DNA of 64,000 bases, taken from positions 1-64,000 of the forward strand of contig MIAY01000043.1 of NCBI GenBank assembly GCA_001829315.1, read 5' to 3'. The stretch's first letter is position 1, and every line of letters starts with the position of its first letter. Shown in pieces: positions 51,284 through 60,238 of this stretch. Position numbers and translations under genes: made by a program. The DNA is from Spirochaetes bacterium GWE1_32_154. GTDB lineage: Bacteria > Spirochaetota > GWE2-31-10. The notes below the pieces were generated by a model, which did not search any database, had not been told where the DNA came from, and worked only from the letters and a program-made list of their open reading frames with translations.

Positions 51284-53047
51284 GTGAAAATAAACATTCT
51301 TGATGAAGCAGTCTATTCAAAAATTGCTGCAGGTGAAATAATTGACAAACCGGCATCAATTGTAAGAGAACTCGTTGATAATTCAATCGATGCCCATGCA
51401 ACAAAAATAGATATTCGATTAAAAAATGGCGGGATTAATCAAATCACGATTACCGATGATGGTGACGGGATGAGTAAGGATGACCTTGAGTTATCCACTT
51501 TAAAACATACAACAAGTAAAATAAAAACAATTGATGATATTTATACCATAAAAAGCATGGGTTTTCGTGGCGAAGCATTATATTCAATAAAGACTGTATC
51601 AATCGTTACTATTACAACAAGTAATTCATCAAGCGGGACAACACCAGGGTACACATTGTCATTTGTAGATACGATTCAAAAAACTGAAGAAACAGCTTGC
51701 AATAAAGGAACAAAAATAGACATTAAAGATTTATTCTATAATCTTCCGGCTCGTAAAAAATTTCTTAAATCGTCAACAACCGAATTAAATAGCATAAAAT
51801 CTACACTCATTGAAAAAATATTTTCAAATCTTCATATCGCATTTACCGTCTACAATGATGATAAATTAGTATTTCGAACAAATGGAAACGGTAATTTTCA
51901 TGAAGCATTTTTTTCAGTATATAAAAATGAAAATCCATTTGAAATTTCACCGTTTACCTATCAGTACAATGATTCGCTTTCAATTACGTTATATCACTCA
52001 GAAAAAGAAATCTTTTTTAACACAAAAAAATATCAGGTAGTATTTGTCAATAAACGCCCAATAAACTGCCCTTTTTTTTACTCAGCAGCATCTAATGGAT
52101 ATTCTGATTATATTTCACCGGGAAGAAACCCGCTTATTTACCTATTTATCGATATTGATCCGCAATTACTTGATGTTAATATTCACCCGGCAAAAAGAGA
52201 AGTGAAATTTTACGACCAGCAGATTATATACAACGCGATAATGAATGCTGTTAAAACTGCATTTAGTAATTCTGTTAAATCAGGAATAACCGGCACCACT
52301 TCAAATGATTATAGTTCTTTCTTTATTAAAGAAAATCACACTGTTGATTACGGTTCAAAAAATAGCTTTATTCCCAAGCAACATAATTCAATTGAAGGGG
52401 ATTTATTAGATTTATACCATTCTCACAAATCGTCTATTATTTCAGAACGAAGTAACATACCATTTGCTCATGAAATGAGTGTAAGTGATTTTAAAATTAT
52501 TGGAACATTATTCAGCACCTATATAACTGTTGAAAAAGACAATAAAGTTTACTTCATAGATCAGCATGCAGTAGAAGAAAGTCATATATTCAAAAAGAAA
52601 AAAGAATTGTTTGAAAAAAACCCGGGGATTGATAATTTACTGATTCCATTTATACTTGAATTAGATACCACCAATGACTTTATTAACAAAAAAATAGTTC
52701 TACTCAATGAAGTCGGTTTTAGTATCGAAGAAAATGAAGGTAATACCTATACTATTAGAAGTCTTCCTTCTATTTTGAATGCTATGAATATTTCTATTGT
52801 AAAACAAATACTAAAAGAATGGCTTGAAGAGTCAGAAATATCAGATAGAACTATCATTGATGGTATTTTAATTAAAGCATCCTGTAGAGAAGCTGTAAAA
52901 AAAGGCGATTCATTGTCTCCATTAGAAATAAGAAACCTTGTAGAAATATTTTTTAATGAAGAAATTACAAATTGTCCTCACGGACGACCGGTTTTTTTTG
53001 AAATATCCAAAGATAATTTTGAAAAAAACTTTCAAAGAAAAAAATAA
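51284..53047 (+). CDS. mutL: DNA mismatch repair protein MutL
   Basis: A 587-residue protein from GTG with AGAGGA upstream. The N-terminal GHKL ATPase is intact: KIAAGEIIDKPASIVRELVD, DDGDGMSKDDL, TSKI and GFRGEALYSI. The C-terminal dimerisation domain carries DQHAVEESHIF, SCREAVKKGD and CPHGRPVFF. The endonuclease motif DQHAxxExxxxE is only partly matched, because lysine stands at the last glutamate, so latent nicking activity is uncertain. MutL links mismatch recognition by MutS to strand removal. It lies in a run with the barrel gene upstream and the cyclase gene downstream. Confidence 0.9.
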   Translation: MKINILDEAVYSKIAAGEIIDKPASIVRELVDNSIDAHATKIDIRLKNGGINQITITDDGDGMSKDDLELSTLKHTTSKIKTIDDIYTIKSMGFRGEALYSIKTVSIVTITTSNSSSGTTPGYTLSFVDTIQKTEETACNKGTKIDIKDLFYNLPARKKFLKSSTTELNSIKSTLIEKIFSNLHIAFTVYNDDKLVFRTNGNGNFHEAFFSVYKNENPFEISPFTYQYNDSLSITLYHSEKEIFFNTKKYQVVFVNKRPINCPFFYSAASNGYSDYISPGRNPLIYLFIDIDPQLLDVNIHPAKREVKFYDQQIIYNAIMNAVKTAFSNSVKSGITGTTSNDYSSFFIKENHTVDYGSKNSFIPKQHNSIEGDLLDLYHSHKSSIISERSNIPFAHEMSVSDFKIIGTLFSTYITVEKDNKVYFIDQHAVEESHIFKKKKELFEKNPGIDNLLIPFILELDTTNDFINKKIVLLNEVGFSIEENEGNTYTIRSLPSILNAMNISIVKQILKEWLEESEISDRTIIDGILIKASCREAVKKGDSLSPLEIRNLVEIFFNEEITNCPHGRPVFFEISKDNFEKNFQRKK

Positions 53048-53058
53048 CTGGAGAAAAA

Positions 53059-54963
53059 ATGGAATTCAAAAAATTAATACCCGCTAGGACGAAACAAAAT
53101 AATCAAAAGAAAAAAACCGTATTAAAAATCCTTGATTTTTTTTATTCTATTTTCGTTGGTAAAAAATATGACATCAAGAATGTAAGAAGAGTATATTTCG
53201 GACTATCTATCAGAATGACATTTTTGATAAGCATCATATTGATAATAATTCTTTTTATAACAGGAACTACATTTTTCCTTTTTCAAAGACAGGCATTATT
53301 CAATGAAAAAAACAACAAAGCTGCCTCTTTAACACGAATTTTAAGTGATCAGGCTGAGTATTATCTGGATAAAGATATTAATACATCAAGTCTTGATAGA
53401 AAAAACAAGTTAATCTACATCAAAGAAAATAGTGAAACATTCAAAAAATTCAATGAAGATATAATCAAAATTGTTCTTGTTAATGAAAAAGGAACTATTG
53501 AATACTCCACATACGCACCTGATATTGGTAGAATTACAAACGGTTCTTATCTTTTTAAATGTTTAAAAGAGCGGGAACTTCAACGGTATGATTTTAAAGA
53601 GAATAAAAAAAAATATCGAGCTGTTGCCTATCCGGTTTTTTTATCAAAAGGGATCATTCTTGAAGTTACAACTGATTTTAAAAAATATTATACAAAATAC
53701 CATGCATCAAAATTAAATGAAAAGAAAAAAATTTATAATGCACTCTGGAAAAAATATAATACATATTTAGATAATTCACTCGCTCCAAATGCAACACCAA
53801 TATATGCTATACAAAAAAATGATATTGATTTTCTCTTTCACTCACTCTTTACACACTTATTAAAAGAAAGAATGAAATCAGCAAAACCAAAAGAAAGTTA
53901 TTTATGGAATGAAAAATGGATTGTAACCGAAAAAAATAAAATCATTTCAGCATATCAAAACAATCTCCCTAAAAGCGCTGTTGAGTCTCTTGAATTAATT
54001 CAATCAAGAATAATCTATATGTCAGAACAAATTAATGATATAAAATTGCTCGGTGGTATTGCAATCCTTTTTGATCTCACTATGATTGCACAGGAAATTA
54101 ATAAAAATATTAAAGTGTTTACTATCATCTCATTAATTATTGCTCTTCTTTCATTGATAATTTTCTATATTATTATAAGGCATCTTGTAAAAAATATAAA
54201 AACTCTTGAGGAAGGTGCACTACAATTCGGATTGGGAAATCTTGAAAACCGCATTTTTATCACTACAAATGATGAAACCGGTCGACTCTCTGATATTCTT
54301 AACAATATGGCTAAAGACATCAAAGAGAAAATTCACATGGAAAAATTCATTTCAAAAAGCACCCAGTCTATGATTAAACAATCAAATTCTAAAGGTTTAG
54401 ATGTCACTCCCGGTGCCATCAGCCGGGTTGAACTTAGTTTTATCTTTGCTGATGTTCGTGGTTTTACAGCTTTTTCAGAAAGTCATACACCGGAAGAAGT
54501 TATTAAAACATTGAATGTTTATTTTGAGATTCAACATAAAATTGTTCAGAAAAATAAAGGAGATATTGATGATTATGTAGGTGATCAAATTATGGCTCAC
54601 TTTGGCGGTTTAAATCATAAATCCCGTGCCTGCAAGGCGTCACTGGAAATAAAAAAATCAATCGATTTGTATAATGAAAAAAGAAAAAAGCAAAATCTCG
54701 ATGTGTTTGATGTCGGTATTGGCGTCCATTCAGGAGTTGTTGTCGTAGGAAATATTGGTGCTGACGTTCGAATGGACTTTGCTTGTGTCGGTGACGCCGT
54801 TAACACAACATCAAGACTTTGCAGTAATGCAAAGGCCGGTGAAATACTGGTAAGTGAATCACATATTGCAGATTTTACTACTCAATACAAACTTTCACAA
54901 CCGGTAATGATAGAAGCAAAAGGAAAAAAGAATAAAATAAAAGCATTTATATTAATGGGGTAA
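53059..54963 (+). CDS. Membrane-bound class III adenylate/guanylate cyclase
   Basis: A 634-residue protein. A membrane helix at about 50-75 (MTFLISIILIIILFITGTTF), a long extracytoplasmic sensor domain, a second helix near 355-375, HAMP (VKNIKTLEEGALQFGLGNLE) and then the cyclase domain: FIFADVRGFTAFSE (metal aspartate), DDYVGDQIMAHFGG (second metal aspartate), and FACVGDAVNTTSRLCSNA with the transition-state Asn and Arg. The catalytic set is complete; ATP or GTP preference is not decided. It starts 12 bp after mutL with GGAG upstream, and converges with the next cyclase gene. Confidence 0.85.
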   Translation: MEFKKLIPARTKQNNQKKKTVLKILDFFYSIFVGKKYDIKNVRRVYFGLSIRMTFLISIILIIILFITGTTFFLFQRQALFNEKNNKAASLTRILSDQAEYYLDKDINTSSLDRKNKLIYIKENSETFKKFNEDIIKIVLVNEKGTIEYSTYAPDIGRITNGSYLFKCLKERELQRYDFKENKKKYRAVAYPVFLSKGIILEVTTDFKKYYTKYHASKLNEKKKIYNALWKKYNTYLDNSLAPNATPIYAIQKNDIDFLFHSLFTHLLKERMKSAKPKESYLWNEKWIVTEKNKIISAYQNNLPKSAVESLELIQSRIIYMSEQINDIKLLGGIAILFDLTMIAQEINKNIKVFTIISLIIALLSLIIFYIIIRHLVKNIKTLEEGALQFGLGNLENRIFITTNDETGRLSDILNNMAKDIKEKIHMEKFISKSTQSMIKQSNSKGLDVTPGAISRVELSFIFADVRGFTAFSESHTPEEVIKTLNVYFEIQHKIVQKNKGDIDDYVGDQIMAHFGGLNHKSRACKASLEIKKSIDLYNEKRKKQNLDVFDVGIGVHSGVVVVGNIGADVRMDFACVGDAVNTTSRLCSNAKAGEILVSESHIADFTTQYKLSQPVMIEAKGKKNKIKAFILMG

Positions 54964-54976
54964 TTTCACAAAAAAC

Positions 54977-56044
54977 TCATAACTTGATTTTATATAACTC
55001 AACTTCATTTTCAATGCCTTTTAAAGTAGCGAGTGAACGATGAAGAGTATCTGTATATCCTTTTAACAGTTTTTGATTTTGTACATTATTAAATATTTTT
55101 TCTGTAAAAACAACCTCATTGGGCAATGCCTTCCCCTGCACCCTTGCTGCAAGATTTACTGTAGAACCAAAATAATCAATTTTCCCGTTAAGAGTTACAA
55201 CAATTACCGGACCTGAATGTAAACCAATTTTAACTTCTATTATTTCACCATCATCTTTTTCATTATAAAACTCTTTTAGACGCAATTGAGTTTCAATTGC
55301 AGCTTTTAAACATTCTAATTCATTAGAGAAAACCCCCATAACAGCATCACCGATAGTCTTAACAGGAACTCCATTATTTTTTAAAATCTCTTTGAATATA
55401 ATATCAAAATGTTCCTTCACTAATTTAAATGCAGCAACATCACCTAATCTCTCATACAACGCTGTTGATTCACGAATATCGGTAAACAAAAGGGTCACAA
55501 ATGACATTTCAAGACTCTGATCAAGCGGAAGTGTATCATCACCAAAAAGAGATCTGAAAATAGCATTATTTAAACAATCTGCACCATAAATTGTGGTCGA
55601 TTTTCTCCATTCATATCGTTTATTATGCGTTATATCATGAATTATTTCATTATTATATTCTTTCTTAAAATGAATTGGTATAACGCGGATATCAGGACTT
55701 ACCGAAAAAAAGACTTCTATGTTCTGATCCAGCTGGTTGTTAAAATCTATAACACATATTGGACAGTGATCCTCTCTTGATGATTCATCTAATTTAAGAA
55801 TCTCACGTGCAACCCCACCACAAGAAGGACAATGAAACTCCCATTGCATTGTAAAAATACCATGTTTAACACCTTTTATAAAAATATCAAGCATCACTTT
55901 TCTTTCTATGCTCCATTTATCAGCTATCCCATAAACATCTATATGAAAAAGATCCTCATCTCTTCCGGTATTAACTAACTCAATTACAATTTCAGCGGTT
56001 TCCTGTTCCCCAAAATGAGCTGCTCTTTCTTCTAATAACCCCAT
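54977..56044 (-). CDS. Soluble class III nucleotide cyclase with zinc-ribbon N-terminal region
   Basis: A 355-residue protein. The N-terminal 130 residues are an unusual module with CPSCGG and CPIC separated by about 20 residues, i.e. a zinc-ribbon-like four-cysteine site. The cyclase domain runs from VTLLFTDIRESTALYERLG to the end, with KTIGDAVMGVF and FGSTVNLAARVQ carrying the second metal aspartate and the Asn/Arg pair. No membrane segment. It meets the membrane cyclase gene tail to tail at 13 bp, so two cyclases with different inputs lie side by side. Start AAGGGG. Confidence 0.82.
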   Translation of the reverse strand: MGLLEERAAHFGEQETAEIVIELVNTGRDEDLFHIDVYGIADKWSIERKVMLDIFIKGVKHGIFTMQWEFHCPSCGGVAREILKLDESSREDHCPICVIDFNNQLDQNIEVFFSVSPDIRVIPIHFKKEYNNEIIHDITHNKRYEWRKSTTIYGADCLNNAIFRSLFGDDTLPLDQSLEMSFVTLLFTDIRESTALYERLGDVAAFKLVKEHFDIIFKEILKNNGVPVKTIGDAVMGVFSNELECLKAAIETQLRLKEFYNEKDDGEIIEVKIGLHSGPVIVVTLNGKIDYFGSTVNLAARVQGKALPNEVVFTEKIFNNVQNQKLLKGYTDTLHRSLATLKGIENEVELYKIKL

Positions 56045-56055
56045 ATTAAGACCCC

Positions 56056-57000
56056 TTAATTATTTTTAATTCTATAATAAAAATCATCATTATTCGATAC
56101 TGACTCAATAAAATCAATATCAAGCAAATGCGTGATATATTTACTGATTTCATTTACATGTCTTGACAAACCTGAGCATAAATCACTCATTGTTGCAGGA
56201 CGCCGTTTAAGATATTCAATTATACCAAATTCAACATCAATATTATAACCTGAATCAATAGGTTTTTTATTAAATTTTGCAATAATTTCTACTTTCTGAG
56301 GAGCAAAAGATAACGCTATTTCATCTAGACGTTCTTTCGTTGGTTTATGTACCCACGACTCGGTACCAGGCCTGTCTAGTGTATTTAATTGAACAACATC
56401 AGGTTTAATCTTAGAAACAGCATTAATTAATAGTTTAAGTTCATCATCACTGTCATTTAATCCGGGAATAATAAATATTTCCAATAAAATGACACCGGAA
56501 TATTCATGACGAAGCTTAATAAGCCCGTCAATAATTGTTGAATTCTGAAGTAACGAATCAGGTCTATTTATTGTATGGAATATTGACTCACTAACAGCAT
56601 CAAGCGAAGGTAAAATACAATCAATGTTTTTCACTGCGGCTCGCACTTCAGGTAAATAAAAAAGTGTTCCATTTGTTATTAATGCTAATTTATATTGAGG
56701 ATATTTTTGTTTTATCTGATTTGCCATATATTCAAGCCCTGAATGCAATGTCGGTTCACCTGCACCGGAAAAAGTTATATAATCTAATTTTGGTGAATCG
56801 GCAAGAAAAAACTCCAACTCATCCAGTATTTCAGACGTTGGAATATACTCCTTTCTTTCCAGAGTTAAACAGGTGGTTTTACCTACTTCACAATACACAC
56901 AATCAAGAGTACAAATTTTATGTTTTACCAGATCAACACCTAAAGAAATACCCAGCCGTCTTGAAGGTATCGGCCCGAATATATATTTATATGTATTCAT
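56056..57000 (-). CDS. Radical SAM protein (COG0731-like) with C-terminal winged helix
   Basis: A 314-residue protein. The radical SAM cluster is C30, C34 and C37 in CTLDCVYC, after FGPIPSRRLGISLGVD, which is the signature of the wybutosine-type COG0731 group; GAGEPTLH is the SAM-binding GGE equivalent. The last 60 residues form a winged-helix-like segment (RRPATMSDLCSGLSRHVNEI) after YLK. The exact reaction is unknown. It ends 11 bp from the cyclase start and is probably co-transcribed with it. GGAG precedes the ATG. Confidence 0.85.
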   Translation of the reverse strand: MNTYKYIFGPIPSRRLGISLGVDLVKHKICTLDCVYCEVGKTTCLTLERKEYIPTSEILDELEFFLADSPKLDYITFSGAGEPTLHSGLEYMANQIKQKYPQYKLALITNGTLFYLPEVRAAVKNIDCILPSLDAVSESIFHTINRPDSLLQNSTIIDGLIKLRHEYSGVILLEIFIIPGLNDSDDELKLLINAVSKIKPDVVQLNTLDRPGTESWVHKPTKERLDEIALSFAPQKVEIIAKFNKKPIDSGYNIDVEFGIIEYLKRRPATMSDLCSGLSRHVNEISKYITHLLDIDFIESVSNNDDFYYRIKNN

Positions 57001-57073
57001 TCAAACTCCAAATTATAATGCCTAAACAAATAAGTAATAATAAAATAATTTAGTATTTATTGCAATAAATTTA

Positions 57074-57505
57074 TTACACGTTTTTAGATAGTATTATTTC
57101 ACTTTTCATTAAATTATTCTGACCTTCAGTTGAAATCTGTGTTTTATCATAATCAAATTTTTTTACAACATCACTATTTGCAATAGGATTTAATGAAATG
57201 ATTAACGCTAATTTAACTTGTTCAGAATGAATCTTATCTAAAGGAGCAAATGAATAACAAATTTTTTGTCGATCACCCTGATATTTTTTAAACTCTCCAG
57301 AAGTCTCATGTTGAAGCACACTGGTACGGGCATTTTCTGAAAAACCAATAAAAATCAATTTATGGATTGTTAGTTTTTGTTTTTTATTAATCTCATTTAT
57401 AGTATATGTGTACACACAATAAATTCCTGTTTGTTCGGGAACATTAATAATATTCTTTTCTTTCCAGTAACCATCAAAAACCAGTTTACATTTCAATTCA
57501 GACAT
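57074..57505 (-). CDS. GIY-YIG-like hypothetical protein
   Basis: A 143-residue protein. TGIYCVYTYT followed by KLIFIGFSENARTSVLQHE resembles the GIY...YIG core (G-I-Y-x-V-Y and L-I-F/Y-I-G) of GIY-YIG nucleases. The catalytic arginine and the later glutamate are not clearly placed, so it may have lost nuclease activity. The end (LALIISLNPIANSD) resembles the second half of small GIY-YIG proteins. It has its own AGGAG. Confidence 0.55.
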   Translation of the reverse strand: MSELKCKLVFDGYWKEKNIINVPEQTGIYCVYTYTINEINKKQKLTIHKLIFIGFSENARTSVLQHETSGEFKKYQGDRQKICYSFAPLDKIHSEQVKLALIISLNPIANSDVVKKFDYDKTQISTEGQNNLMKSEIILSKNV

Positions 57506-57624
57506 AAAAACTCCTTTTTAACTCACGTAACAATTTATTATAGTGTATTTTATAAAAATATCATATTGATATTTTATTATAAATCAAATAAAATGAATAT
57601 AATTATTATAAAATGGAGTTTACA

Positions 57625-58053
57625 ATGGGATTTAGATTTTTTTCTTCTGTAAAATTTTTGCGAATTGCACTCGGTATTTTTTTTCTTGTTCTCGGGTTTT
57701 ATGGTATTTCACAAAGTATTAACGAAGGTATTTTCGGATTAAACAATCCGGTACACAAAGATAATCAGACAATTGAGATTATTTTTGGAATCATTGAATT
57801 ACTATGCGGTTTTTTACTTCTTTCCGGATTATTCGTTTTTGGTTCAAGTAGCGCTGTTCATCTTGGGGGGCTGATAGTTCTCATTTTCTGGTTAGCTCGA
57901 ATTGTTTTGCAAAGCTTTATCTGGGGCATCATCATCAGTGATAGAGGAATCAGTTTCAGACCAAATATTTATCAATGGATATTAACATTTGTAACCAGCT
58001 TACTCATCGCTTCAGCGATTAATGTTGTTGTTAATCGATACGATAACAGATAA
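57625..58053 (+). CDS. Four-helix membrane protein of unknown family
   Basis: About 142 residues from ATG 57625 (GGAG seven bases upstream). It has four hydrophobic segments: near residues 8-28, 48-72, 76-98 and 115-135, with short charged loops. No motif suggests a function. It ends at a strong terminator shared with the convergent parvulin gene. Confidence 0.65.
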   Translation: MGFRFFSSVKFLRIALGIFFLVLGFYGISQSINEGIFGLNNPVHKDNQTIEIIFGIIELLCGFLLLSGLFVFGSSSAVHLGGLIVLIFWLARIVLQSFIWGIIISDRGISFRPNIYQWILTFVTSLLIASAINVVVNRYDNR

Positions 58054-58056
58054 TCA

Positions 58057-58086
58057 AAAAGAGAGGTTAAAAACCTCTCTTTTTTT
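58057..58086. terminator. Bidirectional intrinsic terminator
   Basis: AAAAGAGAGGTT (58057-58068) pairs with AACCTCTCTTTT around a three-base loop and is followed by a T-run on the plus strand and an A-run before it. It separates the convergent membrane-protein and parvulin genes. Confidence 0.88.
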
Positions 58087-58088
58087 AA

Positions 58089-59126
58089 TTATATTTTCCA
58101 GTATCGTAAACCATATTTAGCAATTACACGATCTGTATCTTCTTTTACTATATCTTCCCGTTTCATATATGATAAAATATTACCAATAGTCTCAACAATA
58201 TCATTATATTCAACTACACCTTCACTATCAATTTTTTCAACTTTAATTATCTGAAACGAATTAGGCAACTCAACAATATCACTTACTTCACCAATTGGAG
58301 TGCTAAACGCAACTAATTCCAAGGCAGGTTCTAAATCCCCTCTTGAAACAAAATCACCCATCATACCACCGGCATTCCTGGTATTAGCATCATCAGACAT
58401 TTTTGTTGCTACTTCAGCAAAATCTTTACCTTTCTTTATGTCATTTAGAATTTTAGTAATTTTAACCAATGCTTTATCTTTACTTGAACCCGGTTTAAAA
58501 TTCACCGTAATATTTCGTAAAGTAACTTTTGGATTTGTTTTAGAAATTGTAGGATCTTTTAAAAAATACTCTTTTTTCTCTTCTTCAGATACTGTAATAT
58601 CTGTGATTAAAGATTTCTCATATTTTCCAATTAAAAGACTCTGTTTTGTATCCTTTAAATAAAAATCATAACTTAACGCTGTTGTACCAATAAATTCTTT
58701 AAACTCATCCAATCTACCTTGAGTATTCATTGTAATTGAATTTTCAACTTCTTCGTCAGAAACAACAATACCTTTTTCAATTGCTTCACGAGCAATTATC
58801 TCATTCTTTGCAAATATATATGCATATAAATACATAAACTCTTCAATTCTTTCTTTGGTAATATCAGCAGAATTGACATTATTAAGAGACAATTGATAAT
58901 GCAAAAAAGGGATAACAAATTTATTAGTTACTGAGAAATCATTTGCTGTAACTAATACAATTTCATTATCAATCGAAGCTAATTTAGACAATGCTTCTAA
59001 TGGTTTCATATAATCTACAACTTGAGTTGAGAAATTAAAAAGGTTTGTTGACAACTTCTCTGTAGACACTTTTTTGCATGATATTAATGATATAATAATC
59101 ATGATTGAAATTACTAATTTTTTCAT
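58089..59126 (-). CDS. Parvulin-type peptidyl-prolyl isomerase lipoprotein
   Basis: A 345-residue protein with a lipoprotein signal (KKLVISIMIIISLISC), a SurA/PrsA-like helical N-terminal chaperone region, and a PPIC domain at about 205-300 with ITVNFKPGSSKDKALVKITK, KKGKDFAEVATKMSDD and GGMMGDFVSRGDL. It should assist folding of exported proteins, many of which are barrels in this genome. GAGG precedes the ATG. It is followed by the shared terminator and separated from the STAS gene by another. Confidence 0.85.
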   Translation of the reverse strand: MKKLVISIMIIISLISCKKVSTEKLSTNLFNFSTQVVDYMKPLEALSKLASIDNEIVLVTANDFSVTNKFVIPFLHYQLSLNNVNSADITKERIEEFMYLYAYIFAKNEIIAREAIEKGIVVSDEEVENSITMNTQGRLDEFKEFIGTTALSYDFYLKDTKQSLLIGKYEKSLITDITVSEEEKKEYFLKDPTISKTNPKVTLRNITVNFKPGSSKDKALVKITKILNDIKKGKDFAEVATKMSDDANTRNAGGMMGDFVSRGDLEPALELVAFSTPIGEVSDIVELPNSFQIIKVEKIDSEGVVEYNDIVETIGNILSYMKREDIVKEDTDRVIAKYGLRYWKI

Positions 59127-59142
59127 TATTACTCCTCTAAAA

Positions 59143-59178
59143 AATAAAAAAAATCCTCAACTAATTAATGTGTTGAAG
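59143..59178 (-). terminator. Intrinsic terminator after the STAS gene
   Basis: On the minus strand CTTCAAC and GTTGAGG (one G-T pair) enclose an 11-base AT loop and are followed by a run of eight T. It ends the STAS/HATPase operon before the parvulin gene. Confidence 0.7.
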
Positions 59179-59213
59179 ATCTAAAGACAAAATTGTGTGA
59201 ATAATTCAATAAA

Positions 59214-59600
59214 TTACTGTATTTGTATTTCAATTAAACCGGGCGCTAACATAGATAGCATCTTTAATGAAGTTTCCTGCCATGTAATTTGTGAATTTGC
59301 TATTATTTTAAAATTATATTTCTGATCAGCCGGTAATGGAGTTACTTTTGTAATCCATTTAATTAATGTTTTAATACCACTTGAGTTTAAAAATGTTAAT
59401 TTAGAAAAGTCCAATTCAACATATTTAACACCATTTGCTATAACATTAGAATGTATTTGTTCAAAAAATGGAACAAAAATTGGCTCAGGATTTTGTACAT
59501 CTATATCACCTGAAAATGTAACTTTAACACCTTGTGGTATATCAAGAAGCTCAACAGTTGCTTTTTCTGTAATTACACTGCTTAATCCAAATTTATTCAT
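59214..59600 (-). CDS. STAS-domain anti-sigma factor antagonist-like protein
   Basis: A 128-residue protein. KYVELDFSKLTFLNSSGIKT is the STAS pattern where the serine of SSG would be phosphorylated by a cognate HATPase kinase. The preceding part has the expected strand-helix order. It follows the HATPase gene by 17 bp and has AGAGGGG upstream. The pair forms a partner-switching module like SpoIIAA/SpoIIAB; the target is unknown. Confidence 0.75.
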   Translation of the reverse strand: MNKFGLSSVITEKATVELLDIPQGVKVTFSGDIDVQNPEPIFVPFFEQIHSNVIANGVKYVELDFSKLTFLNSSGIKTLIKWITKVTPLPADQKYNFKIIANSQITWQETSLKMLSMLAPGLIEIQIQ

Positions 59601-59617
59601 AACTAAATCCCCTCTTC

Positions 59618-60100
59618 CTATTTTAAGTCAAAAATAACAGTAACTCTAATTAAATCACCTTCTACAACCATATTAATCGCAGCATTACTTTCATACCTGA
59701 TTCGTGCAAGACCTAACTGACTGCCACCATCGGTTCTTAAAGCAGCTTCCTGCATTTTTTGCAGATACACTTCCTGCGGGTCACCGGTGCTTATTTTTTC
59801 TATTTCACCAGCGAGTACTTTTGAATTTTCAGGTGTAGCAAAATTTTCAACATTTAAATATAGCTTTGCTTCATCTTTACTATGTTCAACGGAAATTTTC
59901 GTTCCTTCCTCGGATGCATATTTAACAGCATTTTCCAGCAACTCACTTGCTGCCATAGAAATCACATCAGCCCATTTATTATCAGCCAGGGTAATAGACA
60001 AGAAATTTTGAAGAAATGTTCGTACCGTTGCAATGTAAGTCCATCGCGGACCAAAAACCATTTCAATAAAACCGTTTCTAACATTTTTAAAAAGTTTCAT
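59618..60100 (-). CDS. HATPase_c-like anti-sigma/serine-kinase-like protein
   Basis: A 160-residue GHKL-type protein. The N-box is SELLENAVKYASEE. The G1 box (DxGxG) is replaced by NVENFATPENS, so ATP binding is altered. The C-terminus has QLGLARIRYES, which is the usual G2-like motif. It is the first gene of a two-gene unit with the STAS protein. Its partner may be switched by a different chemistry than SpoIIAB (inference). Confidence 0.65.
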   Translation of the reverse strand: MKLFKNVRNGFIEMVFGPRWTYIATVRTFLQNFLSITLADNKWADVISMAASELLENAVKYASEEGTKISVEHSKDEAKLYLNVENFATPENSKVLAGEIEKISTGDPQEVYLQKMQEAALRTDGGSQLGLARIRYESNAAINMVVEGDLIRVTVIFDLK

Positions 60101-60124
60101 AAAATCTCTCTTTATTCAAATTTT

Positions 60125-60141
60125 ATTCTAATCATTAGAAT
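60125..60141. promoter_or_regulatory. Perfect 17-bp palindrome upstream of HATPase gene
   Basis: ATTCTAAT-C-ATTAGAAT lies 25 bp upstream of the HATPase ATG in the minus-strand promoter region. Its size and perfect symmetry suit an operator. The 5' end also falls beyond the GatB stop by about 100 bp, so it is not a terminator of GatB, whose gene reads away from it. Confidence 0.35.
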
Positions 60142-60238
60142 CATACTACAATATATTTTTTTATGCAATAGCTTTTAAGAAAAAACATAAAAACTTCAAT
60201 TGCCGATATTTTTTTCAAAAACATCAAAAACTACAAAC

